A stretch of DNA of 48,149 nucleotides from Candidatus Bathyarchaeota archaeon A05DMB-3 (GTDB lineage Archaea; Thermoproteota; Bathyarchaeia; Bathyarchaeales; Bathycorpusculaceae). The translations under genes and the position numbers were made by a program. The notes under the pieces are model-generated. The model ran no database searches, was not told the DNA's origin, and was given only the letters and a program-made list of their open reading frames with translations. Positions 41,987 to 48,149 of this stretch are shown here, piece by piece (positions within the stretch are counted from its first letter, which is position 1; each line of letters opens with the position of its first letter). Location: assembly GCA_019685555.1 (NCBI GenBank), contig JABFQN010000010.1, forward strand, positions 1 to 48,149, in the 5' to 3' direction.

Positions 41987-42075
41987 AATTGAGAAGGCTT
42001 AGCAGTTTGGCGGTTTTATTTGCAGATAGTCTTTAAATAAAAGTGTGATTGTGAAATCGGTTAGATGCGGTTGCA

Positions 42076-43071
42076 ATGGAAAAGGAGAAGGTTAAGGCTT
42101 TGGCGCTTTTGTCCGGGGGGTTAGACAGCACTTTAGCCGTTAAGCTAATCTTAGACCAAGGCATAGAAGTGGAAGCCATAAACTTTGTTACGCCCTTCTG
42201 CCTCTGCAAAAAGGGCGGATGCGGCGCGCCTGAAGTTGCCGAAAAATTCGGCATACCCCTAAAAATTGTCAGTTTGGGCGGGGAATATTTGCGGGTTATA
42301 AGGAAGCCAAAATACGGTTATGGACGGAACATGAATCCATGCATAGACTGCCGCATCTTCATGCTGAAAAAGGCGAAGAAATACGCGAAGGAAATTGGCG
42401 CCGCCTTCATTTTCACAGGCGAAGTTTTAGATGAGCGCCCCATGTCCCAACACTTGAAAGCCTTACACATTATTGAGGAGGAGGCTGGCTTGAAAGGAAA
42501 AATTTTACGACCGCTTTCGGCTAGGCTGCTGCCAAAAACAGAAGCCGAGAAGAAGGGGCTTGTGGATGAAAGCAAGCTTTTGGATATTCGGGGAAGATCC
42601 CGAAAGAGGCAAATAGCCCTAGCAAAAGAGTTTGGCATAACCGATTACCCATGCCCAGCTGGAGGCTGTCTCCTAACCTACAAGGAGTTTGCGGCTAAGC
42701 TCCGCGACCTCTTTAGGCATAAGAAGCGAATTTCATTAAGGGATGTGCGGCTCTTAAAAATTGGACGCCACTTCAGATATGGCAGAAACAAGATAGTTGT
42801 TGGAAGAAACAAAGAGGAAAACGAGGTGCTTTTGAGGCTTAAAGCCCAAAACGACTACTTTTTCGAGGCGCAAGGCTGCGGAAGCCCCATAACGCTTTTG
42901 CAAGGACCAAAAACAAGACAAGCCGTGGAGCAAGCCGCTAAGCTGACAGCTTACTATTCAGACCAGAAAACGGGCAACGTACACGTGAAATACGGCAGAG
43001 AAAAACTGGAAAAAAACATTTCTGTGGACAGACCAAGCAGCGAAGAAGTGGAACAACTAAGAATAAAATAA
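42076..43071 (+). CDS. ThiI-like PP-loop ATPase with NFACT-R-like C-terminus, predicted RNA thiolation enzyme
   Basis: The 331-residue product has the PP-loop motif LLSGGLDS (residues 11-18), which binds ATP to activate a base. Two cysteine clusters follow (PFCLCKKGGC and NPCIDCR near 88-92) and a third in YPCPAGGCLLT; the third may hold the catalytic or Fe-S-binding cysteines. The tail contains IVVGRNKEENEVLLRLKAQ, similar to the NFACT-R RNA-binding domain, a combination predicted for RNA modification. The ATG at 42076 lacks a clear Shine-Dalgarno sequence; a TATA-like CTTTAAATAAAAG lies at about 42030. Two repeat copies follow the stop. Confidence 0.8.
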   Translation: MEKEKVKALALLSGGLDSTLAVKLILDQGIEVEAINFVTPFCLCKKGGCGAPEVAEKFGIPLKIVSLGGEYLRVIRKPKYGYGRNMNPCIDCRIFMLKKAKKYAKEIGAAFIFTGEVLDERPMSQHLKALHIIEEEAGLKGKILRPLSARLLPKTEAEKKGLVDESKLLDIRGRSRKRQIALAKEFGITDYPCPAGGCLLTYKEFAAKLRDLFRHKKRISLRDVRLLKIGRHFRYGRNKIVVGRNKEENEVLLRLKAQNDYFFEAQGCGSPITLLQGPKTRQAVEQAAKLTAYYSDQKTGNVHVKYGREKLEKNISVDRPSSEEVEQLRIK

Positions 43072-43091
43072 CCCATTGTTATGACCCGTAC

Positions 43092-43137
43092 CATGAAAAT
43101 CTAGAGGAGCTAGTTGCTATTGGCTGTTTTCACAACC
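43092..43137 (+). repeat. Dispersed intergenic repeat, copy 4a
   Basis: CATGAAAATCTAGAGGAG then CTAGTTGCTATTGGCTG resembles copy 3 at 27310. It starts 21 bases after the stop of the ThiI-like gene, same orientation, followed directly by copy 4b. Confidence 0.55.
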
Positions 43138-43147
43138 AAAAATGATG

Positions 43148-43199
43148 TAAAATCTAGAGAGAGGTATCCAATTTTGCAGTTCGCCAACCAGCAAAATTG
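43148..43199 (+). repeat. Dispersed intergenic repeat, copy 4b
   Basis: AAAATCTAGAGAGAGGTATC then CAATTTTGCAG, ending in GCAAAATTGA. CAATTTTGC and GCAAAATTG are perfect nine-base inverted arms around 13 bases, the strongest stem of the family. It lies between the convergent ThiI-like and GNAT genes. Confidence 0.65.
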
Positions 43200-43203
43200 A
43201 CGT

Positions 43204-44076
43204 TTATATTCGCTTCTCGAAGATTATGGCTGTTGAATCTGGCTTTTTAAAACCAGCTTTCTCTAAAGCTTCTATTATGGGCGGATGGTTGCATGTAAAC
43301 CCGTAGATTTTCTCTACGCCTTTTGTTTGGCAGTGTGCCAAAAGAAACTTTGCCATATCCAAAACAGCCTCAAAATCTCCGTCTACGTAGCATGTTTGAA
43401 CAGCGTTTTCACGCCAATCGCTGGAAACAGCGTCATCCACCAACATCAAACCACAAACCGCGCCATCTCCATCAACATGCACTACGGCTTTTCTCTGTTG
43501 GATAAACCGTTCCAAATCAAGCATATCCAAAGAATACCAGTGATAAAGAATAGTATACAAACCCGCAGCTCGGCGGTAAACCTCAGATGTTTGCAAAAAA
43601 CTCCAAACATCCTCCAGCTGGCTTACGTCCGCCCAACAAGAAGAAGCACTCTCCTTGCTTGACGGTTTCTCCAACTCCATTTCAATAAACTCTGCAACAG
43701 GCTTAAACTCCATCCTCTGGACTGCAGCAATCGCAGCTGTATTAACCGCTTCAGTGACAAGCCTCGCCACCTTAACGCCCATGCTCTTCGCATACTCAAG
43801 ACATTTCACGGTTATGGCGGTCGCCACACCCATCCGCCTAAACTGAGGCGCGGTTCTAGCGCCACTAAGCCAAGCCTCACCAGACTTGTCAATGGTTATG
43901 TGCTGCATGCCAACGGGCACATCATCCACAGTAGCCACAAAAACCTTGCCGTTCGCCTCTTTAAGCCACTTGTCCCAAACATGCGGAATATAGTCGCCCC
44001 AACTCCAAGTGTGGCGGCAAAACTCGAAAACCGCCTCGCGGTCCGATTCACGGGCTTCCCGCACATAAACCTGCAC
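43204..44076 (-). CDS. Tandem GNAT-family acetyltransferase
   Basis: The roughly 290-residue product has a first GNAT domain with QFRRMGVATAITVKCLEYAK (acetyl-CoA loop) and NTAAIAAVQRMEFKPV, then a second, more divergent GNAT-like half (about 160-290) that ends IEALEKAGFKKPDSTAIIF. The substrate is unknown. The frame is open to 44121, only 14 bases from the divergent rio2 gene. GAGG with five bases to GTG 44074-44076 gives a better start, and leaves room for both promoters. Confidence 0.82.
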   Translation of the reverse strand: MQVYVREARESDREAVFEFCRHTWSWGDYIPHVWDKWLKEANGKVFVATVDDVPVGMQHITIDKSGEAWLSGARTAPQFRRMGVATAITVKCLEYAKSMGVKVARLVTEAVNTAAIAAVQRMEFKPVAEFIEMELEKPSSKESASSCWADVSQLEDVWSFLQTSEVYRRAAGLYTILYHWYSLDMLDLERFIQQRKAVVHVDGDGAVCGLMLVDDAVSSDWRENAVQTCYVDGDFEAVLDMAKFLLAHCQTKGVEKIYGFTCNHPPIIEALEKAGFKKPDSTAIIFEKRI

Positions 44077-44135
44077 TTTCGCCTCAACACCTCCATGCCA
44101 TAACTTATTAATGAAACCCAAGTATTTAGCATTGA

Positions 44136-45035
44136 ATGTCAGCTGAAACCGCAGTTAAAGCCTTCAAAAGCCTAGAAAGCCAAGACTTCCGCATACTGCA
44201 GGTCATCGAAGCCGCCATGGCAAAACACGAATTCGTCCCAAAAGAGGTTATCATAAAATATTCCAAATTCAACATGGAAGAAGCCACCTTCAGACTTGAA
44301 AAACTCCAAAAGTTTAGACTTATACGCCAAACAAAACAGCCGTATTTGGGCTATGCGCTGAACTATTCGGGATACGACTGCCTTGCGATAAACGCCTTCC
44401 TAAAAGCCGAAATAGTTGAAGCTTTCGGCAAACCATTAGGCGTAGGCAAAGAAGCCGACGTCTACGACGCCCTAACGCCAAAAGGCGAACGTATAGCCAT
44501 AAAATTCCACCGCCTAGGCAGAATCAGCTTCCGCCAAACAATGAGAAAACGCGGTTACACAACAGAACGCACAAGCTGGCTTCTACAGTCGAGAAAAGCC
44601 GCTGAAAAAGAATACGAAGCCTTAAAGCTTGTTTACCCAAAAGGCGTAGCCGTTCCCAAACCCATAAGCCAAAACCGCCACGCCATAGCCATGGGCGCCA
44701 TAGAAGGCGCAGAACTCGCAGAGTGGAAAGAAGTTTCCCAACCAGAAAAAGTGTTAAAGGAGATTCTCCGCAACATCCGAAAAACCTACTTAAAGGCGGA
44801 AATAATCCACGCAGACCTAAGCGAATACAACATCATCCTAAAACCCGACAACCACATCCTCATAATAGACTGGCCCCAATACGTGACCAAAAACCACCCC
44901 AACGCCCAACAACTCTTAAGACGCGACGTCGAAAACATAATCACCTTCTTCAAACGCAAACACTTGCTGGAAGCCAAAACAGACAGGGCAATTGCTTACG
45001 TGGCGGGTAAGGGGAAAATTTCCACTATCTTTTAA
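44136..45035 (+). CDS. rio2: Rio2-type serine kinase/ATPase
   Basis: Rio2 acts in late maturation of the small ribosomal subunit. The 299-residue product has the N-terminal winged helix of Rio2 (about 1-85, VPKEVIIKYSKFNMEEA), the nucleotide loop GVGKEADVYDAL, the lysine strand IAIKFHRLG, the catalytic HADLSEYNIIL (aspartate near residue 227) and the metal-binding IIDWPQYV. A TATA-like TTATTAATG at 44105-44113 puts the start site within a few bases of the ATG, so the mRNA is leaderless. It overlaps the Sm-like gene by 11 bases tail-to-tail. Confidence 0.96.
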   Translation: MSAETAVKAFKSLESQDFRILQVIEAAMAKHEFVPKEVIIKYSKFNMEEATFRLEKLQKFRLIRQTKQPYLGYALNYSGYDCLAINAFLKAEIVEAFGKPLGVGKEADVYDALTPKGERIAIKFHRLGRISFRQTMRKRGYTTERTSWLLQSRKAAEKEYEALKLVYPKGVAVPKPISQNRHAIAMGAIEGAELAEWKEVSQPEKVLKEILRNIRKTYLKAEIIHADLSEYNIILKPDNHILIIDWPQYVTKNHPNAQQLLRRDVENIITFFKRKHLLEAKTDRAIAYVAGKGKISTIF

Positions 45036-45264
45036 GAGCATCCAAAATTATGTAGAGCACATTATTACCCCGCAATAAAACATTCCCATAATTGGCTACA
45101 GGCTGGTCTTCTCGACATTCAGTTGCCCCCTCCAAAAGAATATTCATGTGCCCATCACACTTAACCATTTTACCCCTATACTCACAACCGTTTTTCAAAA
45201 CAACCGCAATATTCGCGTTTAACTGCTTAACAAGAACGTTCAAAGGCTTCTTACTAGGCTCCAT
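45025..45264 (-). CDS. Sm-like archaeal RNA-binding protein (LSm)
   Basis: The 79-residue product has the Sm1 motif (NANIAVVLKNGCEYRGKMVKCDGHMNILL, split by the strand turns) and the Sm2 motif GNVLLRGNNVLYI. It should form a heptameric ring that binds U-rich RNA. The ATG at 45262-45264 follows AAGGTG. It overlaps the end of rio2. Confidence 0.95.
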   Translation of the reverse strand: MEPSKKPLNVLVKQLNANIAVVLKNGCEYRGKMVKCDGHMNILLEGATECREDQPVANYGNVLLRGNNVLYIILDALKR

Positions 45265-45416
45265 TATAGCACCTTAAACCTTTTTAACTCCTAAACATAA
45301 TCCACACCAACGTTACATATAAAAGTTTTATGAAACCCTCTTCCAAACATAGATGAAAACATCAAAATAAAGCAACATTTTCCAAAGAAATTAAATGCTC
45401 TAAAAGGTTTAGCTTT

Positions 45417-46970
45417 ATGGCGGAGAAGCCTATGCATCAAGTGCAAATAGACGGAGAAACCCTCACAATTGAGGACGTAGTTGAAGTCGCCTATGGCAAA
45501 GCAAAAGTTTCCATAACCGAAAAAGCAAAAACCAAAGTGAGGAAAAGCCGCGAATTCCTAGAAAAACTTCTGGAAAAAGACGAAACCATCTACGGCGTAA
45601 ACACAGGCTTCGGAGCCCTAAGCAACACACAAATATCAAGCAGCGAACTTAAACAACTTCAAGCAAACCTTATTAGAAGCCATTCCGCCGGCGTGGGAAA
45701 ACCCCTAAGCAAGGAAGTTGTCCGGGCCGCCATGCTTTTACGTGCCAACACATTAGCCAAAGGGTTTTCTGGCGTGCGCGTTAAAATCATCGAAACCATA
45801 GTGGAAATGCTGAACAAAGGCGTACACCCAATAATACCGGCGAAAGGCTCTGTGGGCGCCAGCGGAGACTTGGCGCCTCTATCCCACATGGTTCTAGTGC
45901 TCATGGGTGAAGGAGAAGCTGAATACGATGGTGAAATCCTAAACGGAAAGGAAGCCATGGAAAAAGCCGGAATAAAAACCGTCCAACTGGACTTTAAAGA
46001 AGGAATAGCCCTAAACAACGGCACACAAATAATGACGGCAATAGCCGCTCTCACAGTCCACCGCGCAGAAAACCTCATCAAAACGGCGGAAATAGCCGCA
46101 GCCCTAACCATGGAAGCCTTGCTCGGCGTTTCAGACGCCCTAGACGAAAAAATTCACAAGGCTAGACCCCACGCTGGACAAATAATAACCGCCAAAAACA
46201 TGAGAGAACTAATCGCGGGAAGCAAACTCATTCAAACAGGAAAAGAAGCCATGGCTAAAACTGGGCTTCCCCACGACGCCTACAGCCTAAGATGCACACC
46301 GCAAGTTTTAGGTGCCGCAAGAGACGCCCTAGCCTACGCCAGAAAAGTTGTGGAAACCGAAATAAACTCGGCAACAGACAACCCGCTAGTGTTTCCAGAA
46401 GAGGAAGGCGTATGCCTATCCGGAGGAAACTTCCACGGGCAGCCCATATCCTTAGCCATGGACATGCTTGGAATAGCGTTGGCAATAGTGGGCAACATTT
46501 CAGAAAGGCGCATAGCCCGCCTCCTAGACGAAAAACTAAACAACGGCTTACCCGCCTTCCTAATACCGCCAAAAGCGAAAAAGGGCTTGCACAGCGGACT
46601 AATGACAGCCCAATACACAGCAGCAGCCCTAGCCTCCGAAAATAAGATTCTGGCGCATCCAGCCTGCGTAGACTCAATACCAACATCAGCCAACTTCGAA
46701 GACTTCGTAAGCATGGGAGCAACAGCAGCCCAAAAAGCCACACAAATACTGGAAAACACAGAATACATAACAGCTATAGAGCTTCTCTGCGCAGCCCAAG
46801 CCATAGACCTCCGCGGGCCAGAAAAACTCGGAAAAAGAACAAGAAAAGCCTACGAAGCGCTAAGAAAAATTGTTCCGCCATTAAAAGAGGACATGGTGCT
46901 AAGCAAAGATATAGAAAAAATCAAAGAAATAATCGAGAACGGCACCATCCTAGAAGAGATATATGGTTAA
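45417..46970 (+). CDS. hutH: Histidine ammonia-lyase
   Basis: The enzyme removes ammonia from histidine to give urocanate. The 517-residue product has the tripeptide A148-S149-G150 (in GASGDLAPL), which cyclises to the MIO cofactor, Tyr59 in YGVNTGFG, and the later SATDNPLVF and QPISLAMD segments. MIO enzymes also include phenylalanine and tyrosine lyases, but the overall pattern looks like HutH. No hutU, hutI or formiminoglutamase gene is adjacent. The AGG before the ATG is nine bases away; a TATA-like CATATAAAAG lies at about 45316. Confidence 0.93.
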   Translation: MAEKPMHQVQIDGETLTIEDVVEVAYGKAKVSITEKAKTKVRKSREFLEKLLEKDETIYGVNTGFGALSNTQISSSELKQLQANLIRSHSAGVGKPLSKEVVRAAMLLRANTLAKGFSGVRVKIIETIVEMLNKGVHPIIPAKGSVGASGDLAPLSHMVLVLMGEGEAEYDGEILNGKEAMEKAGIKTVQLDFKEGIALNNGTQIMTAIAALTVHRAENLIKTAEIAAALTMEALLGVSDALDEKIHKARPHAGQIITAKNMRELIAGSKLIQTGKEAMAKTGLPHDAYSLRCTPQVLGAARDALAYARKVVETEINSATDNPLVFPEEEGVCLSGGNFHGQPISLAMDMLGIALAIVGNISERRIARLLDEKLNNGLPAFLIPPKAKKGLHSGLMTAQYTAAALASENKILAHPACVDSIPTSANFEDFVSMGATAAQKATQILENTEYITAIELLCAAQAIDLRGPEKLGKRTRKAYEALRKIVPPLKEDMVLSKDIEKIKEIIENGTILEEIYG

Positions 46971-46974
46971 ATGG

Positions 46975-47108
46975 TCGGGCGGGCAGGATTTGAACCTGCG
47001 ACACTCCGGTTTCCGCTTTGCGCATGTGCGCTTGGTAGGCTGAAAGGGTACACCCACCATGGGCAGGTGTCTACAGCCGGAAGCTCTACCAAGCTGAGCT
47101 ACCGCCCG
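46975..47108 (-). tRNA. tRNA-Tyr (GUA) with a 60-nt intron
   Basis: On the minus strand the acceptor CGGGCGG pairs with CCGCCCG, so the tRNA starts with C1:G72, the archaeal tyrosine identity pair. The anticodon stem UCCGG/CCGGA closes the loop CUGUAG-A, anticodon GUA. The intron (47011-47070) is inserted after position 37, the common archaeal place, and holds ACACC.../GGGUGU and GCGC-ACAU-GCGC hairpins. T arm GCAGG-UUCAAAU-CCUGC; discriminator A73; no encoded CCA. The spliced RNA is 74 nt. Confidence 0.95.
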
Positions 47109-47166
47109 ACTGGCTAAATTTTAAAGTGAATAAAGTCGATTTAACCGTTTCGCAGCTCAGCCCTTT

Positions 47167-47286
47167 TCACTTAGCCTTTTTGCATGCTTTAAGCCAAAGC
47201 GCTCCCCAGATTATGGCGAAGGCTAGTGTGGACCAGAAGAAAAGTATTAGCATTTTAACAGCTTCTGAAGCTATCTCCTCAAACAT
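47167..47286 (-). CDS. Putative 39-residue single-span membrane peptide
   Basis: ATG 47284-47286 to TGA 47167-47169 encodes MFEEIASEAVKML, a hydrophobic helix (about 12-33) with aromatic residues at both ends, and a basic tail ACKKAK, so the tail should face the cytoplasm. AAGGG lies eight bases before the ATG, and an AT-rich stretch (about 47315-47325) may be a promoter. It lies between tRNA-Tyr and the surface-protein gene. The gene is predicted from form only. The rest of the gap from 47287 to 47496 holds no supported gene. Confidence 0.45.
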   Translation of the reverse strand: MFEEIASEAVKMLILFFWSTLAFAIIWGALWLKACKKAK

Positions 47287-47496
47287 TCTGAAACCCTTCT
47301 CCACTTAACCCATTATTTTTAAAGTTAAAAGCGAAGTTTCCAATGGTGTAATAAGCATCTAAACAAGCATATTTTGGATAAAGATATATGGCAACATCAA
47401 CAGTAAGCCATTTATAAAGAAAACACCTAATATGGTTCAGCCGGAAAGGGGGAAAGGGGAAGGCTTCCATTACCCGCAACTTTTAGAAAAAGCCTT

Positions 47497-48149
47497 TTAA
47501 ACTCGACGAGTTTTCCCCGGCAGATTATAACCATAATACCAGGCAGTCCAACCCCTGCGGAAAGCCTCCCTAGCTTCCGCCTTCACTTTTCTCCTTCTGC
47601 GGTAAACCCAAAAACCAAGTAAAGCAATTATTAAAGCCAATATGAGAAGCAAAATCCAATAAAACCATTCAGGAAGGAACCAGCCAACCACCCGCGCACT
47701 ATAATGCGCTGTAGCCACATGAGGGCCATCCATATAAACGAATAACTGATAAACACCAGCCTCCATGGCGGCTCCGTCAACATCCCAATAATTAAAGTCA
47801 TATCCGCCTATAGGCGGGGCTGACAAAGAAACATTGACACAGGCGTCATACCACCAACCACCAGCTGGATTAAACTCGCCGGCCGGGCTTCTAGAAGGCT
47901 GTATACTCAAACCAGAGGGATCGGTAGCCACAACCAAAAGATGCTGAGTTTTCCAATTGGCAACAGCAGTTTTAGGACCATCCATAAGTATAGGATTGCT
48001 CTGGGCATAACTCGTCCCAGAAGCATCCCCACCCCAAAAACTGAAAACACGCCGCGTCCCATTACCATGATCAAAAACGCCAACATCCAAAAAAGCATAA
48101 GCCGTCTCATTAGCGTCATACCAGCCAACACCGCCAACAACACCATAAG
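47497..48149 (-). CDS. C-terminal part of a large secreted surface protein, cut by window edge
   Basis: The minus frame is open from the window edge to a stop at 47497-47499, so the gene continues to the right. It has a repeat-like pattern: MDGPKTAVANWKTQ and MDGPHVATAHYSARVVGW, with VFSFWGGDASG and FNYWDVDGAA blocks between, the type found in long archaeal and bacterial surface proteins with InlB-B-like repeats. It ends with a membrane helix (EWFYWILLLILALIIALLGF), an Arg/Lys-rich stop-transfer sequence (YRRRRKVK) and a short cytoplasmic tail, so the repeats are outside the cell. Confidence 0.75.
   Translation of the reverse strand, partial: YGVVGGVGWYDANETAYAFLDVGVFDHGNGTRRVFSFWGGDASGTSYAQSNPILMDGPKTAVANWKTQHLLVVATDPSGLSIQPSRSPAGEFNPAGGWWYDACVNVSLSAPPIGGYDFNYWDVDGAAMEAGVYQLFVYMDGPHVATAHYSARVVGWFLPEWFYWILLLILALIIALLGFWVYRRRRKVKAEAREAFRRGWTAWYYGYNLPGKTRRV

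Noticed and set aside
47279-47479. Minus-strand frame of 66 codons
   Set aside because: Overlaps the putative 39-residue peptide and its promoter area; composition is irregular and no ribosome site precedes it.
1-48149. CRISPR arrays, insertion sequences, integrases or attachment sites
   Set aside because: No regularly spaced repeats, transposase-like proteins or tRNA-end duplications were seen.

Overview
This 48 kb window is chromosomal DNA from an uncultured archaeon, most likely of the Bathyarchaeota/TACK type. Archaeal markers seen directly are: archaellum genes, ribosomal protein S30e, the GatD/GatE tRNA-dependent amidotransferase, Rio2 kinase, an Sm-like protein, an archaeal-type UMP kinase, a NurA/HerA pair, an intron-bearing tRNA-Tyr with a C1:G72 pair, tRNAs without encoded CCA, and TATA-box promoters, some apparently giving leaderless mRNAs. 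The Bathyarchaeota placement is inferred from gene content and the IPEFP-type C-terminus of the surface protease; it has not been tested by phylogeny. I see no insertion sequence, prophage or CRISPR array.

Left part (1-10000): an archaellum motor operon on the minus strand (FlaC/D/E-like, two FlaF/FlaG-type stator proteins, FlaH, FlaI cut by the window edge; no archaellin in view). It is divergent from a membrane-anchored TIM-barrel-like protein. Then come tRNA-Ala, a stand-alone LigD-type 3'-phosphoesterase, an adenosine-specific kinase-like protein, and a 1204-residue secreted subtilase with Ig-like and beta-helix parts.

Middle (10000-32000): TrmO, an ABC exporter pair, tRNA-Leu divergent from a short rps30e gene, an amidohydrolase, a QueG-like Fe-S protein, Elp3, a candidate structured RNA (18421-18495), a DUF3800 protein and gatD-gatE. 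Next come three tandem genes of an unnamed winged-helix-like family, a SPOUT methyltransferase (Sfm1 family), PepF, a nitroreductase, a DUF2283 protein and a HAD hydrolase. The HAD gene is preceded by a fourth member of the unnamed family, which is divergent from nurA-herA across a promoter with a perfect inverted repeat.

Right part (32000-48149): a Nudix hydrolase, a rhomboid protease with a large extra domain, and a five-gene minus-strand operon (PadR regulator, DrrA/B-type exporter, MacB-type exporter). Then UMP kinase, a metallo-beta-lactamase-fold enzyme, a CaCA antiporter, two GNAT proteins, a ThiI-like PP-loop enzyme with an NFACT-R-like tail, Rio2, an Sm-like protein, histidine ammonia-lyase, tRNA-Tyr with a 60-nt intron, a 39-residue membrane peptide, and the C-terminus of a surface protein.

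Many genes serve RNA maturation (TrmO, Elp3, ThiI-like, QueG-like, Rio2, Lsm, GatDE, three tRNAs). The least explained signals are a dispersed intergenic repeat of about 50 nt found downstream of several genes in the same orientation, the candidate RNA at 18421, and the four-member winged-helix family.
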